Shown piece by piece: positions 8,519 through 18,400 of a stretch of DNA of 64,000 nt (its first letter is position 1; the number at the start of each line of letters is the position of its first letter). The translations under genes and the position numbers were made by a program. Below the pieces are notes generated by a model that was not told the DNA's origin, did not search any database, and saw only the letters and a program-made list of their open reading frames with translations. Source of the DNA: Runella limosa DSM 17973 (GTDB lineage Bacteria; Bacteroidota; Bacteroidia; Cytophagales; Spirosomataceae); NCBI RefSeq assembly GCF_000482465.1, contig NZ_KI519428.1, forward strand, positions 81,917-145,916, in the 5' to 3' direction.

Positions 8519-9664
8519 ATGCAAAAATTTGATTTAATTGTGGTAGGAAGTGGCATCATGGGCACGTTTCATGCCTATCACGCAGCTCGCCAAAACAAGT
8601 CGGTCTTATTGCTTGAAAAAGATAATTTTCCCGTTGGAGCTACCGTCCGTAACTTTGGACAAGTGGTGCCTTCGGGGCTGTCGGGACGGTGGTTTAATTA
8701 TGGGCAACGTAGCCTAGAACTATACCAAGCGTTGCAATCGAAGGTGGACTTGACCGTTCGTAACAATGGTTCTGTCTATGTGGCGTCTGACGACGACGAA
8801 TGGCAGTTGGCCAATGAACTGTATGATTATTACCAAAAAATAGGCTACACCTGCGAATTATTAAGCCGCAAAAAGTGCCTTGAACTCTATCCTTACTTAC
8901 GACCAAGCTATCCCGTAGGTGCATTGTTTTTTCCGCAGGAGTTGAGTGTCGATTCGCCTGTATTGATGCAGCGATTGTTGGGGTATTGTAAGGAACAAAT
9001 TGGCATTACTTTTCTTAACAATGCGACGGTGGTTGATTGCCAGAGTGCCAACGGAAAAGCCACGGTACGCTTGGCCAATCGACAAGAATTTGAGGCTGAA
9101 AAAGTGCTGATTTGCAACGGTCACGAATTTAGGATGTTGTATCCCGAATTGTTTGCCAACAGCGGTTTGATTGTTAGCAAATTACAAATGATGCAGACGA
9201 TACCTTTTCCTAATTTATCAATGAAAGGAAATATCCTAACGGGCTTGACCATTCGCCGTTATGAATCCTTCCAACAAATGCCTTCGTATGCGTCAATGAC
9301 TACTCCAGAGCATTATTCCGATCTTAAAAAGTGGGGGATTCACGTGTTATTTAAACAAGCCGAAGATGGTTCGGTGGTGATCGGCGACTCGCATGAGTAC
9401 GCAGATGCTCAACACGTAGATGATTTGGGCTTCCATACAACCGATTATATTAATGGATTGATTATCAGTGAAGCTGAGCGAATTGTTACTTTTGAGGTGG
9501 ACAAAATTCGTACGACTTGGGCAGGTTTTTATAGCCAAACCACTGAGGAAATCTATGAACGTCAAATCGACAATCACATCCAAATTATCACAGGGATTGG
9601 GGGAAAAGGAATGACTTCAACGGGTGGATATTCCGAAGAAAATATAAAGAAATTGTTTACTTAG
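8519..9664 (+). CDS. FAD-dependent oxidoreductase of phosphonate catabolism (TIGR03364-type)
   Basis: A 381-residue DAO-type flavoprotein. A Rossmann motif VVGSGIMG (about residues 8-15) begins the protein and LLLEKD closes the dinucleotide fold. The signature GATVRNFGQVVPSG is characteristic of the family repeatedly found in phosphonate gene clusters, and the C-terminal GGKGMTSTGG closes the FAD site. Characterised relatives oxidise aminoethylphosphonate or its N-methyl forms to phosphonoacetaldehyde; which amine this one prefers cannot be read from sequence. Together with the HAD hydrolase it would make a two-step route from an aminophosphonate to an aldehyde plus phosphate. Its stop lies two bases from the stop of the convergent sensor-kinase gene, so there is no room for a terminator. 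Confidence 0.8.
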   Translation: MQKFDLIVVGSGIMGTFHAYHAARQNKSVLLLEKDNFPVGATVRNFGQVVPSGLSGRWFNYGQRSLELYQALQSKVDLTVRNNGSVYVASDDDEWQLANELYDYYQKIGYTCELLSRKKCLELYPYLRPSYPVGALFFPQELSVDSPVLMQRLLGYCKEQIGITFLNNATVVDCQSANGKATVRLANRQEFEAEKVLICNGHEFRMLYPELFANSGLIVSKLQMMQTIPFPNLSMKGNILTGLTIRRYESFQQMPSYASMTTPEHYSDLKKWGIHVLFKQAEDGSVVIGDSHEYADAQHVDDLGFHTTDYINGLIISEAERIVTFEVDKIRTTWAGFYSQTTEEIYERQIDNHIQIITGIGGKGMTSTGGYSEENIKKLFT

Positions 9665-9666
9665 CT

Positions 9667-12597
9667 TCAAAGTGATGAAACATCAAGCTCCGAAGGCTTG
9701 ATACCAAAGGTTTCTTTAAAGCATTTGGTAAAATAAGAAGGGCTTTCGAAACCGACTTTAAAGGCCGCATCGGCAATCGATTCCCCTTGTTTTAGTAATG
9801 TCAAGGCCCGCCGTAAGCGATGATTGCGGATTAGTTCGTTGGGTGAAAGATTTGTCAAGCTGTTTACTTTTCGTTGCAGTGTCCGCCGATTTAATTGCAA
9901 GGCATCGGCCAGTGAGTCCACGCTGAAAGTAGTGTCAGAAAGGTGATTATCAATGACTCCAAACAACCGTTCCATAAAGGCTCCTTCCAACTCAGGCGTG
10001 GGAGGGACGAGCACGGGCTTTTGGAGCAACTCTGTGTAATGTTTCTTTAATTTTTCTTGCCTAGCGAGCCAGTTTTTGACTTTCAATTGTAACTCAGCTG
10101 CGTGAAAAGGCTTAACAATATAATCGTCGGCTCCTCCTTCAAAACCTGTTAATCGACTTTCAATCGCTGTTTTAGCCGTCAGCAAAACGACGGGAATGTG
10201 GCTAGTTTGGGCGCCTTTTTTGAGGTGCTGACAAAGGCTGATTCCGTCCATATTAGGCATCATCCAGTCAGAAATAATCAAATCAGGAATGGCTTCCATT
10301 GCTTTTTCTAACCCCTCTTGCCCATCTACGGCCGTAAGTACTTGACATTGATTGTCAAACAAACTGGCAATGTATGTCCGCAAATCTGGATTGTCTTCTA
10401 CGATAAGCACGACCGAAGTGGGGGTAGTAATTTCGTTTACCAAAACAGAAGTAGCTGTTTCGACCAAATCGGGAACGATTTCGGGCTGCTTTTCCAAAAT
10501 GTTTTCGGTTTCAACGATTCCCCATGCGTGTGCGTCGATGGGAAAACGTAAGAGAAAAGTTGTGCCCGAGGTGAGCCTACTTTCCACCGTAATTTCTCCT
10601 TTTAGTACTCCTACAAGTTCTTTGACCAAAGACAAGCCAATGCCCGAACCTTCGTACATCCGTCGCGATGAGGAATCGACTTGGTAAAAGCGATCGAAGA
10701 TGGTGCTCAACTTTTCGGGAGGAATGCCAATGCCTGAATCCGACAGTGTGATAGAAAGTAGTTTGTCGCTAATATCCCAGTGATACTGTACTTTTCCACC
10801 TTGAGGTGTGAATTTCAGGGCATTACTTAGTAAATTGGTAATGATTTTACTGAGTTTGTCGGTGTCGATGTACCCAAATGGCATTTCCAAAACTTTTTTG
10901 GAAACACTTAATTCAATGCCTCGTTCGTCGGCCAATGCTTCAAAAGGCTCGGCTTGGCGGCGAAGAAAAAGTACCAAGTTTTCTTTGGTTAATGAAGGCT
11001 GTAAGGCACCTGCATCGATTTTTGATAAATCAAGGAGCTGGTTAATTAAGGCCAACAACCGAGAGGCATTGGCATGAATCATACCTAAAAGAGGTTGTTT
11101 GGGTTGTTGCTTCAAAAGGGTTTCGAGCGGACTGATAATGAGGGTCAGTGGGGTGCGAAATTCGTGGGTGATGTTAGAAAAAAAGCGGGTTTTCGCTTCG
11201 TCGAGTTGGCGAAGTTCTTGGCTCTGGCGCTCAATGATTTCATGTTGCCGCGCCAATTGCTGAAGTTGTTTTCGGTTGCGCCAAAAAGAAAACGTTGCTA
11301 AAAAGAAAAGAAGGGTTACCAAACCCACAATTCCCCACAAAAACCATTGTTGACGCTTTTCTTGTTCTAGTTGTAAAGCCGTTTCGCGGGTGCGGAATTG
11401 GGTCTCCCATTGCGTCATGGTTTGGTTATTGCGTCGTAAATACACCCTTTCTTTTTCTTCCAACGCTTTTTTATAGTAATCATTGGCTCCCTGAAAATCG
11501 CCTAATGCTTTGGCTACTTGTGCTCGGTTTTCGTAGAAATAATCTTTTTCCCATTCGGGTGAATCGTATCGTTGGGCCGAATCTAAGTACATTGAGGCCA
11601 ATTTGAAATTTTTTAAGTTGATGTATTGGTCAGAAATATACTGAAACGTAGCTCGGGTGTCGGTAGGCCGTTGAAGATGGCGCGAAAGAAGCACGATATG
11701 TTTAAACAAAGCAATGACTTTTTCGTTTTCTCCCGATAAATAGCTTAAAAACGCAACTACCGTATTGGTAAAACGATACCGTCCAAAAAGGGTAGTTTGG
11801 TTAGGAAAAGTAGCTAAAGCCAGCTCTAGGTTTTCGAGGGAACGTTCAATGTCCATCGAATTGTCCATAAAATAGGTATAAACAAGATTTTCATAGGTAT
11901 CACTAATCAGCGAAGAGTCGTTGAGGGATTGAGCGATTTCGAGGGCTTCTTTAAAAATAGGCAAATACTTATCGGGTTCTTGGCGGTAAATATCTCTGGA
12001 GGTATTGCCAATTTCATTCAATAGTGCGGCAGATAATCGTTTATCCTTGGTAGCACGAGCGGATTGTAAGGCTTCGTTGGCTGTTTGCAAGGCTTTTTCA
12101 AATTGAATTTGGCGTCGAAACTGAGCGGTTTTGAATAATTTTAGTGTGCCTATTAAAGGAGAATGGGCAGGAAGAGAATGTTCTAAAAGTACCAAACATT
12201 TCGACGCAGAATCTTGCTGTTGGGTAATCTGTAAGAATTTGGTAAGTGAAACCAACCAAAGAGGATACGAAGCGGAATTGTTGGCTGGACGGGCGGTTGT
12301 GAGTATTTCTCCCGCGCATTTTATTCTCCCATTTTTGTACAGACTTTCAAAGGCAGAGTGATTCAGTACGTAATCAAGTGCTTTTGAATGGCTTAAATGG
12401 GAGGGAGGGCATGAGGGTATAGCAAGGTGAGCTGTTAAGATTTTCTTTTGGAAAAGAACATATAGTTCATCAACCCGCTTTTTTTGAATGGAGGTAGGCG
12501 ACTGTTGTCCATAAACAATGCAAAATAAAAAGGGGATAATCGCTTGCAAAAAAAGCGAAAGAAAGTAGCTGCGAATGAATCTTGAACCAAACGACAT
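9667..12597 (-). CDS. Hybrid sensor histidine kinase / response regulator with AraC-type output
   Basis: A single-chain two-component system of 976 residues. It has a signal peptide (1-31), a TPR-like helical sensor region up to about residue 410, a membrane helix (about 418-440, WFLWGIVGLVTLLFF), HisKA with the phospho-His in SNITHEFRTPLT (about 475), HATPase with DSGIGIPPEKL (about 622), a receiver with acceptor Asp in IISDWMMPNMDG (about 776), and a C-terminal HTH_18/AraC domain (about 919-970). Unlike the classical polysaccharide-utilisation HTCS it has TPRs instead of a propeller sensor. The signal is unknown. It ends two bases from the FAD oxidoreductase of the phosphonate locus, but convergent position alone does not show that it regulates that locus. 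Confidence 0.85.
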   Translation of the reverse strand: MSFGSRFIRSYFLSLFLQAIIPFLFCIVYGQQSPTSIQKKRVDELYVLFQKKILTAHLAIPSCPPSHLSHSKALDYVLNHSAFESLYKNGRIKCAGEILTTARPANNSASYPLWLVSLTKFLQITQQQDSASKCLVLLEHSLPAHSPLIGTLKLFKTAQFRRQIQFEKALQTANEALQSARATKDKRLSAALLNEIGNTSRDIYRQEPDKYLPIFKEALEIAQSLNDSSLISDTYENLVYTYFMDNSMDIERSLENLELALATFPNQTTLFGRYRFTNTVVAFLSYLSGENEKVIALFKHIVLLSRHLQRPTDTRATFQYISDQYINLKNFKLASMYLDSAQRYDSPEWEKDYFYENRAQVAKALGDFQGANDYYKKALEEKERVYLRRNNQTMTQWETQFRTRETALQLEQEKRQQWFLWGIVGLVTLLFFLATFSFWRNRKQLQQLARQHEIIERQSQELRQLDEAKTRFFSNITHEFRTPLTLIISPLETLLKQQPKQPLLGMIHANASRLLALINQLLDLSKIDAGALQPSLTKENLVLFLRRQAEPFEALADERGIELSVSKKVLEMPFGYIDTDKLSKIITNLLSNALKFTPQGGKVQYHWDISDKLLSITLSDSGIGIPPEKLSTIFDRFYQVDSSSRRMYEGSGIGLSLVKELVGVLKGEITVESRLTSGTTFLLRFPIDAHAWGIVETENILEKQPEIVPDLVETATSVLVNEITTPTSVVLIVEDNPDLRTYIASLFDNQCQVLTAVDGQEGLEKAMEAIPDLIISDWMMPNMDGISLCQHLKKGAQTSHIPVVLLTAKTAIESRLTGFEGGADDYIVKPFHAAELQLKVKNWLARQEKLKKHYTELLQKPVLVPPTPELEGAFMERLFGVIDNHLSDTTFSVDSLADALQLNRRTLQRKVNSLTNLSPNELIRNHRLRRALTLLKQGESIADAAFKVGFESPSYFTKCFKETFGIKPSELDVSSL

Positions 12598-12704
12598 TCC
12601 TTTAAAATATACTCAATTGTAGGGTAAGGGAACGCTAAAATAGGAAAACGTACTAAAAAAAACGAAAAAGTACCAATAAGTTAATAAATGGTGTACGAAA
12701 GCAA

Positions 12705-14522
12705 TCAACGAAGTAAATTTACAAAACCTCGATAGACTTGTCCTTTGGGTTCGGTCAAGATGTGATAAGTATAAACTCCTATTGGAAGGGGATTGCCATT
12801 CCAGTTCCCATCAAAGGAGGCCAATGAAACTTGGTGACGGTGATAAATAAGTTCTCCCCAGCGATTATATACACTGATTTGAGCGTCGGGATAGTCTTCC
12901 AAGCCCTTAATTTCCCACGTATCATTGACGCCGTCTTTGTTGGGACTGAACACATCGGGGATGTAAAGTGGGGTAAAAACGGTAATGTAAATGCTATCAG
13001 TGGCAACGCACCGAGAAGGGCCAATGGCTTTGACAACGTACTTTGTCGATTTCGAGGGGGACATTGTTGGAGTAGGACTTGCGATGTCACTAACGCCCGT
13101 GTTAGGAGACCATTCGTAACGATAATCGGCCCCTAGGTCAGCATTTAAGGCGATACTACTACCTTTGATAAGGCCTTTGTCGGCTCCTAAATCGAGTTGA
13201 GGAGGAGGGGAAACGGTCACATCTTGGCGGCTTTCTCCATTCATACATGCTACACTTCCTTTGACGGAGTAACTAACGGTATGTTGTCCTAAACCCGCCA
13301 ATTGAGGGTCAAATACATCTCCCATTACCCCTTTTCCCGAAAAACTTCCTCCCGTTGGGGTTCCTGTTAGACGAAATGGAGCCGAGGTCGTTCCACAAAA
13401 ATTAGGGATGGGAGTTAGGGTAGTTTCTATTTTTGTAACTAATTCAATATCAATGGATTTTGAGGTGGTAAAGCAACGGTTAGTATCTTTGACTGTGACG
13501 GTGTAACTTCCCGCTTGGGTCACCGTGAAGTCATTTTTGACACCACTTTGAGCGATTTTCCCTTCTTTTTTCCACTCAAAAGTTTTTAAGTCTTTTCCTT
13601 GGGCTTTTAGTACTAGGGTTCCCCCTGGACAAATCTGGTTGCCTGGAGAGGTAATTGATACCACTGGGTCGTCGTATTGTACTACCGAAATTTGGTTTGA
13701 CTCCATGGTGCATCCGTTGGGAGACGTGATTTTGACGGTGTATGTACCAGTTTGCGCGACCGAAATGGAATCTTTGATACCGCTGATTTCTTGACCATCG
13801 CGTAGCCAACGGTACAGGTAGGTGCGTCCTTGGGTGGCTTTGAGGGTTACTTTTTCACCTTTACAAAACCCAGCGCGAGATGTGCTCAAGTCAGCCTTGG
13901 GAGGCGTATAGGTGATGGCCGTTAAGGCTCCAGACACGTTAGCGCAATCGAAACCGTCAACGACTTTGAGGGAATAAACCCCCGTCTCAATGGCATCAAA
14001 AACGTTGCTAGTTGCACTAGGAATGGGCTGATTTTCAAAATACCACTGATATTTTAAGGTACCGTTTCCGCTTGAATTACTTGTTAATTTTATCGTGCCT
14101 TCCTTGCAGGGAACACCAATCGGGTTACCTGCCGAAATGCTGACCAACGGTTTGGAATTGGTTGTTATGACTAAAGGGGTGGAAACAATGGGAAGGGAGC
14201 AAAGCGGAGAACGAACAATACAATGGTAAGTGCCTGACTGGTTGCCACGAACTACCAAAACAGAATCAGTAACATTTGGTATATCTGTTCCACCTTTTTG
14301 CCACGTAAATGTACTGCCTTGAGGGTAGTTTCGCAGATTGAGTTGAACCAAACTATCTTGACAAACAGTCGTAGAACTGACAATGGAAGGGCGCTTTACT
14401 TTTGATACAAAAAGAGTGGGTGGGGTAGTGCAATCGGCAAAGCGAGTGGGTTTATGGGCATGAAGTAGCCCTGATGCCATGCACCACAACGTGAAACATA
14501 CTAAAAGAAGCCGACCACGCAT
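12705..14522 (-). CDS. Secreted Ig-repeat protein with gliding motility-associated C-terminal domain
   Basis: 605 residues from the ATG at 14522, which gives a clean signal peptide (RGRLLLVCFTLW, cleavage near LHA). A TTG at 14549 in the same frame is less likely. The body is a chain of PKD/Ig-like repeats, recognisable by repeated GTYTVKI, GVYSLKV and GSYTVTV strands and paired cysteines. The C-terminus carries the CHU_C / gliding-motility-associated domain (IPDVFSPNKDGVNDTW, YNRWGELIY, GVYTYHI), a type IX secretion sorting tail. The protein is therefore expected at the cell surface or outside the cell. No catalytic domain is visible; adhesion or a structural role is likely. Confidence 0.85.
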   Translation of the reverse strand: MRGRLLLVCFTLWCMASGLLHAHKPTRFADCTTPPTLFVSKVKRPSIVSSTTVCQDSLVQLNLRNYPQGSTFTWQKGGTDIPNVTDSVLVVRGNQSGTYHCIVRSPLCSLPIVSTPLVITTNSKPLVSISAGNPIGVPCKEGTIKLTSNSSGNGTLKYQWYFENQPIPSATSNVFDAIETGVYSLKVVDGFDCANVSGALTAITYTPPKADLSTSRAGFCKGEKVTLKATQGRTYLYRWLRDGQEISGIKDSISVAQTGTYTVKITSPNGCTMESNQISVVQYDDPVVSITSPGNQICPGGTLVLKAQGKDLKTFEWKKEGKIAQSGVKNDFTVTQAGSYTVTVKDTNRCFTTSKSIDIELVTKIETTLTPIPNFCGTTSAPFRLTGTPTGGSFSGKGVMGDVFDPQLAGLGQHTVSYSVKGSVACMNGESRQDVTVSPPPQLDLGADKGLIKGSSIALNADLGADYRYEWSPNTGVSDIASPTPTMSPSKSTKYVVKAIGPSRCVATDSIYITVFTPLYIPDVFSPNKDGVNDTWEIKGLEDYPDAQISVYNRWGELIYHRHQVSLASFDGNWNGNPLPIGVYTYHILTEPKGQVYRGFVNLLR

Positions 14523-14574
14523 TGAGGTAGAAAGAGTTGCTTTACCCAAAATACAGGAAGATTGGAAATATACT

Positions 14575-14820
14575 TATCGGTACAGGTTAAACGCATTAAA
14601 AAAAGTAGCCTCAGGGAGGCTAAATCTTAGTAGAAAAAAAGGGGTAAAGGCCATCCAAAAGCCCCATCGGGGTGACATCTTTCACCGAACGTCGGCCGCT
14701 CAGATGGGGCTTTGTGGGGGATTTGATTCATTTTTCTACGAAGATTTAGCTCCTCTGGAGCAATGAATAGCCATTCTATATTTTAATGCGTTCAACCTGT
14801 TATCGGTACAGGTTAAACGC
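14575..14820. repeat. Fold-back repeat element with 20-bp direct repeats and nested hairpins
   Basis: The 20-mer TATCGGTACAGGTTAAACGC occurs at 14575-14594 and again at 14801-14820. The inner ends are near-perfect inverted repeats (14582-14601 against 14781-14800, 19 of 20 pairing). Further in lie two oppositely oriented hairpin-plus-tail units: GCCTC-AGG-GAGGC with a tail ending AGTAGAAA (14608-14637), and its mirror GCTCC-TCT-GGAGC (14731-14761). The centre (about 14655-14715) has complementary arms AAAGCCCCATC and GATGGGGCTTT, with a smaller GGTGA/TCACC stem inside. The right direct repeat contains the stop codon of dtd. It resembles a MITE-like or BIME-like element. It may also terminate dtd transcription. 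Confidence 0.65.
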
Positions 14821-15265
14821 GGTTCTTGGAGTCAATCAGAATGGTCACGGGGCCGTCGTTGAGGAGTGCTACTTTCATATCAGCGCCAAATTCTCCCGTT
14901 TGAATGGGTTGGCCTAATTCCAGTGAAAGTTGCTCAATCATTTTTTCGTACAAAGGTATAGCTACATCGGGGCGAGCTGCGTCAATGAATGAAGGACGAT
15001 TCCCTTTTTTGGTGCTGGCGTGAAGGGTAAACTGGCTGATAAGTAGAATGTTACCGCCAACGGTTTTGATGTCAAGGTTCATCTTTCCCTCTTCATCACC
15101 GAAAATTCGCATTCCTACAATTTTTTTTGACAACCAATCAATGTCTTCTTGGGTATCGGAATGGGTAATTCCCAATAAAATCATAAAACCCAAGCCAATT
15201 TGGCCTTTCACTTGCCCCTCAATGGTGACAGATGCTTCAGTAACACGTTGGATAACAGCAATCAT
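14813..15265 (-). CDS. dtd: D-aminoacyl-tRNA deacylase
   Basis: A 150-residue cytoplasmic proofreading enzyme that frees tRNAs mischarged with D-amino acids (and glycine from tRNA-Ala). It has the N-terminal MIAVIQRV strand, the catalytic-pocket motif SQFTLHAS (about 78-85) and the C-terminal NDGPVT motif with the Gly-cisPro pair. Length is normal for the family. Its stop codon lies inside the right direct repeat of the fold-back element, and three REP-like units occupy the region just upstream of its ATG, so its promoter must be among or beyond those repeats. The protein itself looks intact. Confidence 0.92.
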   Translation of the reverse strand: MIAVIQRVTEASVTIEGQVKGQIGLGFMILLGITHSDTQEDIDWLSKKIVGMRIFGDEEGKMNLDIKTVGGNILLISQFTLHASTKKGNRPSFIDAARPDVAIPLYEKMIEQLSLELGQPIQTGEFGADMKVALLNDGPVTILIDSKNRV

Positions 15266-15273
15266 AGAAAAAG

Positions 15274-15424
15274 TAGCCTCGGTAGAGGCGCAACATTTGT
15301 AGTGTTTGATTAAAAGTTTTTGAGAAAATCAAATTAGCCTCGGTAGAGGCGCAACATTTGTAGTATTTGATTAAAAGTTTTTGAGGAAATCAAATTAGCC
15401 TCGGTAGAGGCGCAACATTTGTAA
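15274..15424 (+). repeat. Three REP-like hairpin units, exact 61-bp period
   Basis: Units start at 15274, 15335 and 15396. Each reads TA, then the hairpin GCCTC-GGTA-GAGGC, then the tail GCAACATTTGTAG. The 32-base connectors differ from each other at only two positions and themselves contain a TTTGATT/AATCAAA inverted repeat. The unit design (short GC stem plus a tail ending TTTGTAG) matches the repeats around the transposase at 57-58 kb, although the stem bases differ. The array fills the gap between metH and dtd. Confidence 0.8.
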
Positions 15425-15430
15425 GATTAA

Positions 15431-15468
15431 AAGAAAAATAAAAAAGTCGGGGTGGAAGCACCCCGACT
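15431..15468 (-). terminator. Rho-independent terminator of metH
   Basis: On the minus strand, six bases after the metH stop, a perfect 10-bp stem AGTCGGGGTG/CACCCCGACT with a 4-base loop (15445-15468) is followed by TTTTTATTTTTCTT. Confidence 0.85.
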
Positions 15469-15474
15469 CACCAA

Positions 15475-18400
15475 CTAATCGTAATTCAAAACAGGCGAAA
15501 GCCATTTTTCTACTTCTTCGAGCGGCATTCCTTTACGAACAGCGTAATCTTCCACTTGGTCTTTGGCAATTTTTCCGAGAGCAAAATACTTGCTGTCGGG
15601 ATGTGCAAAGTACCAACCGCTGACCGAACTCGCAGGATACATGGCAAAACTTTCTGTTAGTTGAATACCTACTTGTATTTCTGCATCCAACAACTCAAAC
15701 ATCGTACGCTTTTCGGTATGGTCGGGGCACGCTGGGTATCCTGGTGCTGGACGAATCCCTTGGTATTTTTCGGCGATCAACTCCTCGTTGCTAAACGTTT
15801 CGTTTTGGGCATATCCCCAATATTCTTTACGAACGCGTTCGTGCATCAATTCAGTGAAAGCTTCCGCTAAACGATCGGCTACGGCCTTGAGCATGATGCT
15901 GTTATAGTCGTCGTGGTCGGCTTCGTATTTTTCTAACAATGCCTCAATTCCAATACCTGTCGTTACGGCAAAAGCCCCGATGTAATCGCCTCCTTTACTT
16001 CCACTTGGGGCGATAAAATCGCTCAAACAAAGGTTAGGTAAGTTAGCCGCTTTCTGATTTTGCTGGCGCAAATTATGAAGTCGAAGCGTCTCGTTTTGTT
16101 GCAACACCGCTGGCCAAACCCCCATGCGCTCGTCAGGGGCCGCTACACTTCCCTTGCGAGAAGCAGTTGGCTGGGTAAGCACAATGTCGTCTTCTACCGA
16201 ATTGGCAGGATAAAAACCAATGACGGCATTGGCCTTGAGGGATTTATTTTTGATGATGTTGGCCAACATGGCATTGGCATCATCGTACAATTTTTTTGCT
16301 TCTGCCCCTACCGTCGCATCGCTAAATATCTTTGGATATTTTCCGTGCAACTGCCACGTTTGGAAGAACGGCGTCCAGTCGATGTATTTGGCAATTTCTT
16401 CCAACGGATAATCGTGGAAGTACTTGTTGCCCAAGAATTTGGGTTTCACGGGTTCAAAAGTCGCCCAATCAATCTTCGTTTTATTGGCTCGTGCAGCCAC
16501 AATCGACAACGCTTCTTTGGCTTGTTGGCGCTTGGCGTGGTCTTCGCGAAGTTTGGCGTATTCTTTTTTGATGTCGGCCAACGTATCCGCGTAGGTTTGC
16601 TCGTTTTGCGTCAATTTTCCAGCCACAGGCACTGCACGGCTCGCGTCCAATACGTGAATAACGGGGCCTGAATAGTGCGGGTCAATTTTCACGGCCGTGT
16701 GAATGCGAGACGTAGTAGCGCCGCCAATCAACAAAGGCATGGTAAAGCCTTGGCGCTCCATTTCTTTGGCAACACCCACCATTTCGTCTAAGGAGGGTGT
16801 AATCAGACCCGAAAGCCCGATGATGTCAACGTTATGTTCTTTGGCCGCTGCTAGAATTTTATCGGTAGGCACCATGACCCCAAGGTCGATGATTTCGTAG
16901 TTGTTACAACCAAGTACTACACCCACAATATTTTTGCCAATGTCATGCACGTCGCCTTTTACCGTGGCCATCAGGATTTTTCCAGCCGCCGCGCCGCCGC
17001 CTGCTTTATCAGCTTCGATGTAAGGGGTTAAATACGCCACGGCTTTTTTCATTACCCGCGCCGATTTTACTACTTGTGGGAGGAACATTTTTCCTTCCCC
17101 AAATAAATCTCCAACGACGTTCATACCGTCCATCAAAGGCCCTTCAATCACATCAAGTGGGCGATTTGATTGCTGACGCGCTTCTTCTACGTCGGTGTCG
17201 ATGTATTCAGTAAGTCCTTTGATTAACGCATGTTCCAAACGTTTTGACACAGGTTGGTCGCGCCAAGCGTTATCAATAACTATTTCTTTTCCTTTCGATT
17301 TTACGGTTTCGGCAAAAGCCAACATCCGCTCCGTTGCGTCAGGGCGACGATTGAGAATGAGGTCTTCGCAGTGCTCCAACATGTCTTTTGGAAGGTCGTC
17401 ATAAACCCCCAATTGACCAGCGTTTACAATTCCCATGTCCATCCCAGCCTTGATGGCGTGGTACAAGAAAACGGTGTGAATGGCTTCACGCACGGGCTCA
17501 TTTCCACGGAACGAAAACGAAACGTTGGAAACCCCACCGCTCACTTTGGCGTACGGTAAGTGTTCTTTAATCCAACGGGTTGCGTTGATAAAATCAACGG
17601 CGTAGTTATTGTGTTCTTCGATACCCGTACCAACCGTAAGGATGTTCGGGTCGAAAATAATGTCTTGTGGAGAAAAACCTACTTTATTGACTAAAATCCA
17701 ATAAGCACGTTCACAGATTTCGATACGACGCTCATAGTTGTCGGCCTGACCTACTTCGTCAAAGGCCATTACGACCACCGATGCTCCGTAGCGTTTTACT
17801 TTTTCGGCTTGTTCGATAAACTTCTCTTCACCTTCTTTGAGTGAAATAGAGTTCACAATGGCTTTCCCTTGCAAACATTTCAAACCAGCCTCAATCACCT
17901 CCCATTTGGACGAATCCACCATGAAAGGAACGCGGGCAATGTCTGGCTCGGCCATAAGCAAGTTACAGAAGCGTGTCATGGCTTGCGCGCCGTCAATCAT
18001 CCCTTCGTCCATGTTGATGTCGAGGACTTGGGCTCCCGTTTCTACCTGCTCGCGGGCTACCGAGATGGCTTCATCGTATTTGCTTTCACGAACCAAACGA
18101 GCAAATTTCTTAGAGCCTGTTACGTTACAACGCTCACCGATGTTTACGAAATTGGTTTCTTTCGTGATTTTGAGGGGCTCAAGTCCTGAAAGTTTCTGAA
18201 TATGGTCGTTTTCGGGCAAATCACGAGGCTCGTATTTGGCAGCTACTTCGGCAATGGCCTTGATGTGCGGTGGCGTAGTTCCGCAGCATCCTCCGATGAT
18301 ATTGATAAAATTATCCTTCAAAAAGCCTTCAACAATGTCGGCCATTTCATCGGGTGATTGGTCGTATTCACCCATTTCATTGGGTAAGCCTGCGTTGGGG

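Noticed and set aside
15274..15424. CRISPR-like array (three 29-base repeats with 32-base spacers)
   Set aside because: The spacers are nearly identical to each other (two differences) and contain their own inverted repeat; no cas gene is present. It is a tandem REP-type repeat.
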